NCBI GenBank assembly: GCA_020725865.1
Contig: DYEC01000009.1
Span: forward strand, 62,001-126,000
Length of the DNA: 64,000 bases
DNA from: Anaerolinea sp.
GTDB taxonomy: Bacteria > Chloroflexota > Anaerolineae > Anaerolineales > Anaerolineaceae
Direction of reading: 5' to 3'
This document shows, in pieces, positions 51,965-60,825 of this stretch (position 1 is its first letter; every line of letters begins with the position of its first letter). The position numbers and the translations under genes were made by a program. The notes below the pieces were generated by a model. It did not search any database. It was not told the origin of the DNA and saw only the letters and a program-made list of their open reading frames with translations.

Positions 51965-54900
51965 TACTCCTCCAGTTTTGCAATTGGCAGAGATAGTGTC
52001 GCTTTTGCACCACCCGAAGGTAGGTTTTCCCAGTGCACTTTCCCATTCATTCCTTCAGCCAACAAACTAACGACCAGACAACCCAATCCGTTGCCACGCT
52101 CACTTGGACTCTTCGAGATTTCTTTTTTCCCCAGACACTTCAAAATATTTGCCGGGATACCAGAGCCGTTATCGCAAACAGCGATTTCACAGTTTCTTCC
52201 CACTGACCGGCATGTTATTGAAACCTGTCCAGAATGATTCTTGAGTCTTTCAACCGCGTTGATAGCATTTTTGACCAGAAAATCCAACGCCAGGCGAATT
52301 TCCGAAGAACGCACTTGAATGCTGCAATTGGGCACGGGTGAACTCAATTGAATGTTCACCCTTGGGTAAAGGGATCGCCAGGAAAGCAACAGCTCCTCAA
52401 GAAGACCTTCTAGGGGTAAAAGCTTAACCTCTTCTTCCTGATCTGCGCTGAGCAATTGATTAACAACCCGGCACAATTTATTTGCCTGGTTTTGGGCTTT
52501 ATTAAGTTGCAATTCAACCTGCTCAGTTTTTCTCATCCGAAGAGCGCGCCGCAAGTTATCCAGCCGCCCATCAATATCACCAACCAGACTGCTTATTTCT
52601 TCCAAAGCAGCCAGACGCAGCCTCGAGTTTAATTGAAGGATACGATGTTTTTCGGCGCGTTGACGCTGTTCCGCTAAATCAAGGATACGCTCGGTGTTTT
52701 GAAGGAAACCAGCCAGTGCTCTCATAATATCCAGATGACTTTGATTCAATCCGCCAATCTCGCTGTGTTCCAACCTCAGCACCCCTTTTACTTCTCTCCC
52801 CTCCAATACGGGGATAGCCAATTCGGAGCAAGCGCGATCAACAATATCGTCATCCAAAGCAGCCGTCGTTTCGCGGGCATTTACTACCACTTTGGGTTTA
52901 CCACTGCGGGCTGCTTCTGCCGCAATACAAGAGGAATCTAACGGTAGCATATCTTGACCAGATCTATTGCGGATATTTCGGATAACGCTTGTTCGCTTTT
53001 CCGGTGGATAAACCTGATCTACTATCAAATTCTGATCGCTTTTGACAAAATATACTGCACAGTACGCACCCGTAAGCCGGCAAGCTTCCCTCAATATCGA
53101 CTGCAAGTTTTGTTTACGATCTAATGGTGCCGAAAGTAGTCGAGCAGATTCCATCAATGCTAATAACTGCTTTTTGACTTCCTCTGACTGTTGGAAAATG
53201 CGTGCGTTATTGAGAGCAAGCGCCACTTGTTTAGCAATCAATTGCAGCAACAGCACATCATCACTCTTGAATTTGTCAGGTGTACTGCTTTCTATATCCA
53301 GCACGCCAAACAAACGATCTTCTAGCAAAATTGGGACTGCAACCTCAGAACGGGTAGCTTGCATCAGGCGCAAGTAACGCTGCTCTTGGGTGACGTCTGA
53401 CACATTCAAAGGTTGCCGGTTTTCTGCCACCCAACCGCAAACTCCTTCACCAAGCCGCACTCCATCCCTTCCCATCTCCTCCGGAATATCAATTCGTTGT
53501 CCAAAACGCGCTGATGTCTTGAATTCGAGCATCTGCTTGTTTTCGTTGTATAGCAAAACACCAGGATATACATCCTGACCGAAAATGCCCCTTAATTTCT
53601 CATACAGCGTTTCTAGCAACTTATCCAGTTCAATTGATTGACTTACCGCCTTACCGGTACTGACTATTAGCTCAAGCCGTTCTCTGCTCTGACGAAAGAG
53701 CCAGTTTTGATGTAATAATTCTGCCAATTGTCTAGCTACATTGCGTAAAATCGCTTTGTCGTTTTCATTGAAGGGACGTTCGCTACGCCGATTAGCAAAT
53801 AACACGCCATAAACTCGCTGGTTCCGGTCAAGACCTGTTTCTGGAGCACAATACGCCAGTCTAAGAACTGCTGCGGTACGAACTCCTTCGCGCCTGACAA
53901 AGGCGCCCTTTAATAACTCATCCTGTTGTGCATCTGAACAATAGTGTTCATTCACACCATCCGGGATAAACCTACTCAATATACTGGACTCCAGCGTTGG
54001 CAATGCAGAAGCCATTGCATAGTCACGAAAGTTACCCATTAACCATGGACGGTCAAAACGTTGCGTATTTGGATCGTATAGATGAAGCGTCAACATGTCT
54101 AGTTTTGCCTTACGCAACGCCTTTTCAAGAAGCTCACGAATTGCGATATGCAACGGTTTCCATCCCTCCACTCCCTGACTCGCCCAGACTGCCTGCTCCA
54201 AAATTGCCACCTGTTCCCGCAATGACTCAAAGTTACGGGCATTATAGATAGCAACTGATGCCTGAGTGGCAAACAGACTGATGGTGTGCTTTTCGGTATC
54301 GCTGAAGTGATGTGGTTTTCGATAGTTAACGAAAAGTATGCCAACAGTCTCATCCCCTACCCGTAATGGTATGCAACCCGAAGCCCTAATTCGCTCGCGG
54401 CGCGTGAAACTGCCAGACAACACAGGATCATTTGGTGAGTCACTGGTAAAGTAGCGTTCCTTAAGCATCAATGCCCGTTGTAATAGTTGATCGTTTGAAG
54501 GTAAGTTTTTTACATGTCTCGGATAATGCAATCTGCCGGCCACAACCGGGGTCTCAAAAGTACGTTCTCCAAAGCGATAAGGATGAAGAGTCACAACATC
54601 AAACTTAAAGAGTTGTTGCAGGCTTTCAACGATTGTTTGTAACACCTGAAGGGCTGGACGCAATGCTGCCATTGCTTTTACCGCCTCAAGCAAACGCTGC
54701 ATCTCGGCTTTCCGGCTCTGTTCACTTTGATATAGTCTGTCGTATTCCAATACAGTCGCAATATAATGCGCTAAAGCCTGAATTAATTTTCTGTGCTCTT
54801 TGTCAAAAACTTTTATGCGAAAATCCTCTAGCTCGATAAAACCCAATGGTTGGGATTGAGCATTTGTAATCAGGCAACTCAGGCGAGAATGGCAATTGGG

Positions 54901-56097
54901 GAGAAAGATCCTGATCAATTCACCTAATTGTTGTTGATGAAAAGCAGAGTCACCATCCGATACAACTTCTCGTGCCGTCTGAATCAGCTTTTCCTGATCC
55001 AAAGTGATCACATCTGGCGTCAAGCGGCGTGGAATACCCACCCTTTGAGCCAGCTTAAATACCTGGTTATCCGTTTGCGATAGATAAATTACTCCTGCCT
55101 GGGCATTTGTCGTTCGCGTTGCAAGCCGCAGGATGTCCTCAAGAAATCTGTTCTTATCCGGCGGGAAAGTCGGGAGTTCTAAAGAAATCCTCCTGAGTAA
55201 ATCCTGATAATGTGTCAGACGCCGTAAGCGCCGATCGCGCTCTTCCAATAGAGATACACGGCGAATGGCTTCCGAAGACAGCTCTACAAAACGTTGTAGT
55301 GTATATTCCTGATGAGGGGACAATGAATGGGGACATGAAAAATTGAGGTATAAAAAAGCAACGGGCTGATCATTATTTGTCAATATACTGGCAATAAACG
55401 CACGTATACCAGCTGTGTGAAACTGTTGCCTGGCGCGTTGCCCAATTTTAATTCCCTCTGGAGGATTCTCGACATCGCTGATCGTCACCAGACGTTGCTG
55501 CAAAACCATAGCCGGTACACTGCGCAGTCCAGGCTGCTTGCGACGATAAACGAGACAGTCCTGCCCCAACCCATCTGTCAAAACACCATCCAGATCCAGA
55601 CACTTTTGCTCAGCATCATATGGAAAGAGTGCGACACCATCGGCAAGAAAAATTTCTCTTGCCCAACTTATAATCGTGCCATATAATTCTTCAATCTCTT
55701 CTGCTTCATCCAGCTCACGCAAAAAACGGGGGTCAAAAAAAGAAATTTGCTTTTGCTCCGAACAAATCGCCTTAATCGCTACAAATATCTCATTCTCCTG
55801 ATATGGATAGAGAACATAGCGCACAATGGTATTGCCCAATAAAGCCGCCGCTTGCAGCGCATCTTCCGCTTGCACCGCCAATACCAAAGGTGTACCGGGA
55901 AAACAATTCTCCAATGATGTTAGAAAGTCAAATTGACCTGCACTCCAGCGCGCCAGGATCATTTGCGGTCGAATCTTGGGAAAGGCGGAATGGGTAAGTG
56001 TGTTCCAATCTGTAACCCTCTGTACATCATATCCCCAAGTGCGCAAAACCGTAACAAGGTTTTCCCCCGCTTGCGAGGAATCAATTAACAGCACCAT
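51964..56097 (-). CDS. Large REC-GAF6-HATPase sensor protein lacking the H-box histidine
   Basis: A 1377-residue soluble protein. Residues 1-115 resemble a receiver domain but lack the phospho-Asp (QMILARWS). Six GAF domains follow at roughly 125-285, 300-460, 470-640, 650-810, 825-985 and 990-1150. The dimerisation segment reads RLAALEEISSLVGDIDGRLD; in RLAALGELAxGIAHExxNPL-type kinases the acceptor His stands where Asp (GD) stands here. The ATPase domain keeps its N box (VKNAINAVERL), G1 (DNGSGIP) and G2 (GNGLGC). ATP binding therefore looks intact while autophosphorylation on His does not. It is coupled to the regulator gene that follows. Confidence 0.88.
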   Translation of the reverse strand: MVLLIDSSQAGENLVTVLRTWGYDVQRVTDWNTLTHSAFPKIRPQMILARWSAGQFDFLTSLENCFPGTPLVLAVQAEDALQAAALLGNTIVRYVLYPYQENEIFVAIKAICSEQKQISFFDPRFLRELDEAEEIEELYGTIISWAREIFLADGVALFPYDAEQKCLDLDGVLTDGLGQDCLVYRRKQPGLRSVPAMVLQQRLVTISDVENPPEGIKIGQRARQQFHTAGIRAFIASILTNNDQPVAFLYLNFSCPHSLSPHQEYTLQRFVELSSEAIRRVSLLEERDRRLRRLTHYQDLLRRISLELPTFPPDKNRFLEDILRLATRTTNAQAGVIYLSQTDNQVFKLAQRVGIPRRLTPDVITLDQEKLIQTAREVVSDGDSAFHQQQLGELIRIFLPNCHSRLSCLITNAQSQPLGFIELEDFRIKVFDKEHRKLIQALAHYIATVLEYDRLYQSEQSRKAEMQRLLEAVKAMAALRPALQVLQTIVESLQQLFKFDVVTLHPYRFGERTFETPVVAGRLHYPRHVKNLPSNDQLLQRALMLKERYFTSDSPNDPVLSGSFTRRERIRASGCIPLRVGDETVGILFVNYRKPHHFSDTEKHTISLFATQASVAIYNARNFESLREQVAILEQAVWASQGVEGWKPLHIAIRELLEKALRKAKLDMLTLHLYDPNTQRFDRPWLMGNFRDYAMASALPTLESSILSRFIPDGVNEHYCSDAQQDELLKGAFVRREGVRTAAVLRLAYCAPETGLDRNQRVYGVLFANRRSERPFNENDKAILRNVARQLAELLHQNWLFRQSRERLELIVSTGKAVSQSIELDKLLETLYEKLRGIFGQDVYPGVLLYNENKQMLEFKTSARFGQRIDIPEEMGRDGVRLGEGVCGWVAENRQPLNVSDVTQEQRYLRLMQATRSEVAVPILLEDRLFGVLDIESSTPDKFKSDDVLLLQLIAKQVALALNNARIFQQSEEVKKQLLALMESARLLSAPLDRKQNLQSILREACRLTGAYCAVYFVKSDQNLIVDQVYPPEKRTSVIRNIRNRSGQDMLPLDSSCIAAEAARSGKPKVVVNARETTAALDDDIVDRACSELAIPVLEGREVKGVLRLEHSEIGGLNQSHLDIMRALAGFLQNTERILDLAEQRQRAEKHRILQLNSRLRLAALEEISSLVGDIDGRLDNLRRALRMRKTEQVELQLNKAQNQANKLCRVVNQLLSADQEEEVKLLPLEGLLEELLLSWRSLYPRVNIQLSSPVPNCSIQVRSSEIRLALDFLVKNAINAVERLKNHSGQVSITCRSVGRNCEIAVCDNGSGIPANILKCLGKKEISKSPSERGNGLGCLVVSLLAEGMNGKVHWENLPSGGAKATLSLPIAKLEE

Positions 56098-56392
56098 ATC
56101 GTCTCGCCATATCGTCTATGTTGTAATGAATTTCAATTGATTTATCCGACCGTTTTATCGGCTGCCACATTTTGTCCTATTATGCTAATACGTCCAGGAC
56201 AAATCCCAGAGGTTTGATTTGAGTTTATTGCACTCCCGTTTCTGCAACCAAATCTTAAACCGACAAAATCCTGACACAATGTTCAATGAACTGACAGCAA
56301 GGGAGCAACTTTTCGTTGAAAACTATAACACTCTCTAAAACCGGAACAATTGGACAACCAATGCAAATATTTAATGTGGATCAACCGAGCCT

Positions 56393-56417
56393 CATAATGA
56401 AAATGATTTTCATTATG
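56393..56417 (+). promoter_or_regulatory. Zur/Fur-type operator upstream of zur
   Basis: A perfect 12-1-12 palindrome (CATAATGAAAAT, centre G, then its complement). It lies directly upstream of a TATACT -10 box (56419-56424), so binding would block transcription: autoregulation. Confidence 0.92.
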
Positions 56418-56418
56418 G

Positions 56419-56431
56419 TATACTTATTTCT
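56419..56431 (+). promoter_or_regulatory. -10 box and likely leaderless start of zur
   Basis: TATACT at 56419-56424 ends 7 bases before the ATG at 56432, so transcription should begin at or next to the A of the start codon. No Shine-Dalgarno exists upstream. Confidence 0.65.
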
Positions 56432-56878
56432 ATGAAAACAGACTCCTCAACAACTTACGAATGGATCAAACAATTGCAGACTTGCGGCTACCGGGTAACT
56501 GCCGCGCGGCAGACGATTGTTGAATTACTGGTTTCCTCCACCCATGCGCTGAGTCCAATAGAAATTTACGATCTTGGGCGCAAGGAATATCCCGCGCTTG
56601 GTTTGGTCACTGTGTACCGAACGCTGGAACGACTTGACGAACTTGGACTGATTCAGCGCGTTCACATGCCGGATGGTTGCCACCGCTATTTGCGTGCTAC
56701 ACAGGGACACCAACACCTGTTGTTATGTACATGTTGTGGTCAAGTTGAGATGTTTGAGGGCGATGATTTAAGTAAACTGACACAAAGAGTTGAGGACACG
56801 ACTGGTTACCATATTCAGGATCACTGGTTACAGTTGTTTGGTCTCTGCCCTCGTTGCACTTCGCAAAGCAGGCAGTAA
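56432..56878 (+). CDS. zur: Fur-family metal regulator, probably Zur
   Basis: A 148-residue Fur-family repressor. The winged helix includes YRVTAARQTIVELLVSSTHA and GLVTVYRTLERLDELGLIQR. HQHLLLCTCCGQVEMFEG holds the regulatory His/Cys site and the C-terminal LCPRC completes the structural zinc site with CTCC. Zur is chosen over Fur or Mnt because it is followed by a zinc-type ABC importer and two matching boxes flank it. It represses at high zinc, binding the boxes at 56393 and 56897. Confidence 0.88.
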   Translation: MKTDSSTTYEWIKQLQTCGYRVTAARQTIVELLVSSTHALSPIEIYDLGRKEYPALGLVTVYRTLERLDELGLIQRVHMPDGCHRYLRATQGHQHLLLCTCCGQVEMFEGDDLSKLTQRVEDTTGYHIQDHWLQLFGLCPRCTSQSRQ

Positions 56879-56896
56879 TTCTTTTTTTGTTAAATT

Positions 56897-56915
56897 AATG
56901 AAAACGATTATCATT
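56897..56915 (+). promoter_or_regulatory. Zur/Fur-type operator upstream of znuA
   Basis: AATGAAAACGATTATCATT, a near-palindrome that matches the central 19 bases of the box at 56393-56417 at all but two positions. It lies 26 bases before the importer operon. Confidence 0.88.
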
Positions 56916-56940
56916 TTATTGTCGAGAGGAAACAGAGACT

Positions 56941-57864
56941 ATGAATGGAAAATGGTTCGTTATTGGCCTTCTAATAGGGGTACTTATTCTGGCAGCCTGC
57001 ATGCCAGCCACCGTCCCAGCTAGTTCCCGTGAACAGAATACACCCATAAGCGTGGTGGCAACCACTTCGATTGTCGGTGATGTCGTCAGGCAAGTCGGTG
57101 GCAATCTGGTCAGTGTTACTGTACTACTGCCGACCGGCAGTGACCCTCATAGTTACCAGCCCGCACCTCAAGATGTGGCGAAAATTTCAGAAGCGACTCT
57201 AGTTTTCGCCAACGGCGCTGGATTGGAGGAATTTTTACAGAACTTGATAGAGAATGCCGGCGCAACAGACCGATTAGTGAAAGTCTCGGAAGGGATTGAA
57301 CTTAAAGACTTTGGCGCAAACGCTGACGAACATGAGAACGGCGATCCTCACACCTGGGTTGACCCGAATAATGTGATGATTTGGGTCGAGAACATTCGCA
57401 GCAGCTTAAATCAGATTGATCCAACGAACGCTAATACTTATCAAGCAAATGCTGCCCATTACCTGACAGAATTAAAAGAACTGGATACCTGGATTCGCAA
57501 TCAGGTTGATCAGATTCCACCCGAGAACCGTAAGTTGGTCACTGATCATATGGTATTTGGCTATTTCGCTGACCGCTATGGATTTGAGCAAATAGGCGCT
57601 GTGATTCCTGGTTACAGCACGCTTGCATCTCCATCGGCTCAGGATATTGTGGCTATTGAAGACGCAATTCAAAATTTCGGTGTCAAAGCTATCTTTGTTG
57701 GCAAGACGATTAACCCAACAATCGCCCAACGCATTGCAGAAGATACAGGAGTAAAACTGGTTTTTCTCTATCATGGCTCACTATCTGAAGCCAGTGGTCC
57801 AGCAGCTTCATACTTGGATTACATGAGATATAATGTGACCGAAATAGTAAATGCTCTAAAGTGA
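56941..57864 (+). CDS. znuA: Zinc ABC transporter substrate-binding lipoprotein (ZnuA-like)
   Basis: A 307-residue cluster-9 (A-I) binding protein. The lipobox is LILAAC (Cys near residue 20). Metal-ligand signatures are GSDPHSYQPAPQDVAKI (His), GDPHTWVDPNNV (His, preceded by a short NADEHENG acidic/His loop), TDHMVFGYFADRYGFEQIG (His) and a late Asp/Glu region. The acidic/His loop fits zinc rather than manganese but is much shorter than in E. coli ZnuA. It captures metal outside and delivers it to the permease at 58720. It overlaps the ATPase gene by 4 bases. Confidence 0.9.
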   Translation: MNGKWFVIGLLIGVLILAACMPATVPASSREQNTPISVVATTSIVGDVVRQVGGNLVSVTVLLPTGSDPHSYQPAPQDVAKISEATLVFANGAGLEEFLQNLIENAGATDRLVKVSEGIELKDFGANADEHENGDPHTWVDPNNVMIWVENIRSSLNQIDPTNANTYQANAAHYLTELKELDTWIRNQVDQIPPENRKLVTDHMVFGYFADRYGFEQIGAVIPGYSTLASPSAQDIVAIEDAIQNFGVKAIFVGKTINPTIAQRIAEDTGVKLVFLYHGSLSEASGPAASYLDYMRYNVTEIVNALK

Positions 57865-58733
57865 AAATAGGGAGTTACTTGCGCTGGCTTAAGCAAATCC
57901 AGGATTCTAATTTTACCTTTCTGCATCCCCCTCACCCACATGAGGCTGGTAAACCTGTCCTGCGTCTGGAAAATGTAAGTGTTGAATATGAGTCCGGTGT
58001 GGCATTAGATAACCTGTCGTTCGAACTGTGCCCCGGAGAACGATTAGCCGTGCTTGGACCTAATGGTGCTGGCAAAAGTACACTCTTCAAAGTCATCGCT
58101 GGCGTCTTGCGACCGAGTCGCGGTCTGGTGGAAGTCGCTGGATATGAACCAGGGAAACATATCTGTATTGCCTACGTGCCCCAACGCAGTCAGGTGGATT
58201 GGAATTTTCCTCTGCGTGTCACAGATGTGGTGATGATGGGACGCGTGGGCAGGATTGGCTTATTTCGTTTCCCCACAGAGAAAGACAGAGAAATTGTCCA
58301 GCGTGCACTGAAAACTGTGCGTCTGGAAACATATGCCAACCGCCAGATCGGACAGCTTTCCGGTGGACAACAACAACGCATGTTCATTGCCCGCGCCTTA
58401 GCGCAAGAAGCCGAATTGATGTTAATGGATGAACCTCTGACCGGATTGGACATGAATGCCCAGAAGGAACTATTTGACATTCTGGACACCTTACGCGAGC
58501 AAGGGGTTACTGTCATGATTGCCTTGCACGATATGAAAATAGCAGCTGAACGATTTGATCGTGTAGTGTTACTTAACCAACGTCTAATTGGATTAGGCAG
58601 TCCTGAAGAAGTCTTAACTGCTGATAATCTGCTAATGGCATATGGCGGACATTTGCAATTGGTTACAACCAAGAATGGCACGATTGCAGTAAGCGATACT
58701 TGCTGTGACGAGGGAGAACATGAGCATTTTTGA
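57861..58733 (+). CDS. znuC: Zinc ABC transporter ATP-binding protein (ZnuC-like)
   Basis: A 290-residue ABC ATPase starting at GTG inside the znuA stop (GTGA). Walker A is LGPNGAGKST, the Q-loop lies in YVPQRSQVDWNFP, the signature motif is LSGGQQQR, Walker B is LMLMDEPLTGLD and the switch His is in ALHDM. The PQRSQVDWNFPL sequence is typical of the zinc/manganese (cluster 9) group. The C-terminus CCDEGEHEHF may bind metal. It overlaps the permease gene by 14 bases. Confidence 0.92.
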   Translation: MKIGSYLRWLKQIQDSNFTFLHPPHPHEAGKPVLRLENVSVEYESGVALDNLSFELCPGERLAVLGPNGAGKSTLFKVIAGVLRPSRGLVEVAGYEPGKHICIAYVPQRSQVDWNFPLRVTDVVMMGRVGRIGLFRFPTEKDREIVQRALKTVRLETYANRQIGQLSGGQQQRMFIARALAQEAELMLMDEPLTGLDMNAQKELFDILDTLREQGVTVMIALHDMKIAAERFDRVVLLNQRLIGLGSPEEVLTADNLLMAYGGHLQLVTTKNGTIAVSDTCCDEGEHEHF

Positions 58734-59565
58734 TACCATTCTGCAACCTTTGCAGTATGCCTTCATGCAGCGAGGAATAATGGCTGCCATTTTGGTTGGG
58801 ATCGTCTGTGCAGTATTGGGAACATATGTGGTTTTGCGCGGCATGGCGTTTTTCGGAGACGCACTGGCACACGCCATATTACCAGGAGTGGCAATCGGAT
58901 ATCTGATCGGCGGCGGTGCCCGCGAGCCGCTTTTCTGGTGGGCATTGCTGACTGGGATTTTAAGTGCGATCGGTATTGGCACCATCAGCCGTAGCACGCG
59001 CATCAAAGAAGACACTGCCATTGGTATCATTTTTGCGGGCATGTTCGCACTGGGTATTGCGCTGATTTCCTCAGTTCGCAGTTACACGGTTGATCTTGCT
59101 CATTTTCTCTTTGGAGATGTGCTTGGTGTTCGCACATCTGACCTTGTGCTAACTGCCATATTTGGCACATTGATCCTGCTGGTAATTTTTCTACTTTACA
59201 AAGAATTCATGGTGATTTCGTTTGACCCAATCCTGGCAGCAACCCTGCGCTTGCCGGTTCGCTTGCTGGATTATCTATTGATGATCCTGATTTCCATTGC
59301 CATTGTTGTCTCGTTGCAAACTGTAGGTGTGGCGCTGATGGTTGCCATGCTGGTCACACCTGCCGCTACAGCCTCCCTGCTCACCCGACGTCTTTCAACC
59401 ATGATGATCCTTGCTTCGGCGTTCGCTGCGCTTTCGGGTATCATCGGTCTGTATCTTTCCTATTACCTCAATCTGGCTTCAGGAGCAGCAATTGTCCTCA
59501 CCTGCACTGGTTTCTTTCTTATGATCTGGAGCAGTACCAGCATACTTCGTCAAAAAACACGTTAA
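58720..59565 (+). CDS. znuB: Zinc ABC transporter permease (ZnuB-like)
   Basis: A 281-residue ABC-3 family permease with eight or nine helices. GAGGGAG precedes the ATG at 58720; an in-frame GTG lies at 58705. GTYVVLRGMAFFGDALAHAI is the family signature, followed by LPGVAIGYL. GVALMVAMLVTPAATASLLT corresponds to the conserved coupling region. It forms the membrane channel of the importer. The 114 bases to the next gene hold only weak hairpins. Confidence 0.92.
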   Translation: MSIFDTILQPLQYAFMQRGIMAAILVGIVCAVLGTYVVLRGMAFFGDALAHAILPGVAIGYLIGGGAREPLFWWALLTGILSAIGIGTISRSTRIKEDTAIGIIFAGMFALGIALISSVRSYTVDLAHFLFGDVLGVRTSDLVLTAIFGTLILLVIFLLYKEFMVISFDPILAATLRLPVRLLDYLLMILISIAIVVSLQTVGVALMVAMLVTPAATASLLTRRLSTMMILASAFAALSGIIGLYLSYYLNLASGAAIVLTCTGFFLMIWSSTSILRQKTR

Positions 59566-59679
59566 GACCGTGTCCACGCATGAGAGACCCATGCTCTCGG
59601 ATTCCTCTGCATTCAGCCCGAGAAAAGCTATCACCGCCCCCCCGATTCGCCTCAAATGCTCCATAGAAGGCCAGAAGAA

Positions 59680-60825
59680 TCAATCTACCGGTGGAACATA
59701 GCCACGTAGCAATAATTCGATACTGGCAGCCGGTTTTCCAGGTACCCCTTGTAAATTTCTGGCAGACTGGATCAATTCAACAGAAATTGCAACCGCCTTA
59801 CTGTACGCCGGTGAAGGATACGTTAACATCATCACAGATACTAGACCCTGGCGCGTCACATCTTTCGCGTGTTGTAAATCGTCCTCTGATATAAATCCAA
59901 CCAGATACAGCTCTCCCTCAGAGGTGTGGTGAAGTTCAAGCTGCATCTCATCTTTTGGCACATTATTAATAGGCGGTCTTCCAAGTCCAATTACTTGAAG
60001 ATCAAAACCATGAATTTGCTCAACTGCCCATAAAGCGGTAAAGCCATAGAAACCTTCTTCCAGATCATAGCCGCCCGGATTTTGGCGTGCTGGCAACGGC
60101 TTCACCTGATTGAGCTTGCGGATTTGCAGAACTGAGTCGGCAACCAGCACTCGCTCACTGCCCATCCCCCCAACAACAAGTGTGACCCGGTCCACCTGAG
60201 CACTTACCTGATCGCTTCGCGCACGCAGGATTAAGTTTGCTGCCAGAGAAAGGGGTTGGTTAGCTTGTTGATATGGTTGGGTGTAAAGGACAATTGTCAG
60301 CGGGCGCCTACGCCCTGGAGCAGTCAATTGCCTTAGCTCATCCTCAGAAACGAAACCAACCACCAGAATCTGCCCTATCGGGGTCACGTGCATTTCCAAA
60401 GTCAAAGGACGTTGAAAAATACTGGCAAGCGGAATACGCCCGTCGCCGCGAACCCTGAGCCCACTGACTAAGTAGCTATTCAACGCCCAGGGAATCGTGA
60501 AACCATAGGTACCGTTACTCAATTCCAATTCACCCTGACGAACGGAGGGCTGTATAATCGGTTGCACTCGGTCAAGACGCCTCAACTCGTCTAGCGAGTC
60601 CGCTGTGTTCACTGCCCCCGGTTCGGGCAAAGGCTGCAGCGTCAAAGTCGGTGTTACCCGAAAGGGTTCACTGGTCGGGGTATCCTGAATAGTTGTCGGC
60701 TGTTCAGATGGCAATCGAATAATAGACGAAGCAGTTGGAGAAACAGCAGGAACCGCAACACATCCGGGCAGTCCTAATACAAAAAGTATCATGCTGAGCA
60801 CAATCAAAGCTTTTTTTATATTCAC
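59680..60825 (-). CDS. Lipoprotein with two repeated domains
   Basis: A 381-residue lipoprotein. A GTG at 60825 overlaps the ligase stop (GTGA) and gives a compact signal, IKKALIVLSMILFVLGLPGC; an ATG at 60837 is the alternative. Two homologous domains occupy about residues 70-220 and 225-375. Shared features are YGFTIPWAL and YGFTALWAV, LTLEMHVTPIGQILVVGFVS and LQLELHHTSEGELYLVGFIS, and EDELRQLT and EDDLQHAK. I do not recognise the family. Its coupling to the ligase, carrier and SGNH genes suggests it takes part in the same cell-surface modification. Confidence 0.75.
   Translation of the reverse strand: MNIKKALIVLSMILFVLGLPGCVAVPAVSPTASSIIRLPSEQPTTIQDTPTSEPFRVTPTLTLQPLPEPGAVNTADSLDELRRLDRVQPIIQPSVRQGELELSNGTYGFTIPWALNSYLVSGLRVRGDGRIPLASIFQRPLTLEMHVTPIGQILVVGFVSEDELRQLTAPGRRRPLTIVLYTQPYQQANQPLSLAANLILRARSDQVSAQVDRVTLVVGGMGSERVLVADSVLQIRKLNQVKPLPARQNPGGYDLEEGFYGFTALWAVEQIHGFDLQVIGLGRPPINNVPKDEMQLELHHTSEGELYLVGFISEDDLQHAKDVTRQGLVSVMMLTYPSPAYSKAVAISVELIQSARNLQGVPGKPAASIELLLRGYVPPVD

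Larger units (their letters stand above)
56098..56431. promoter_or_regulatory. 334-base divergent region, sensor pair / zur
   Basis: No gene is seen. It holds an inverted repeat TTTGTCCT at 56171-56178 and AGGACAAA at 56196-56203 (17-base gap), upstream of the sensor gene and a candidate operator for it. The Zur box and promoter at the right end are listed separately. The remainder shows no clear structure. Confidence 0.5.

Noticed and set aside
59566-59679. Terminator after znuB
   Set aside because: Only 5-6 bp stems (GAGAG/CTCTC, TCTCGG/CCGAGA) without a U-tract; not convincing.
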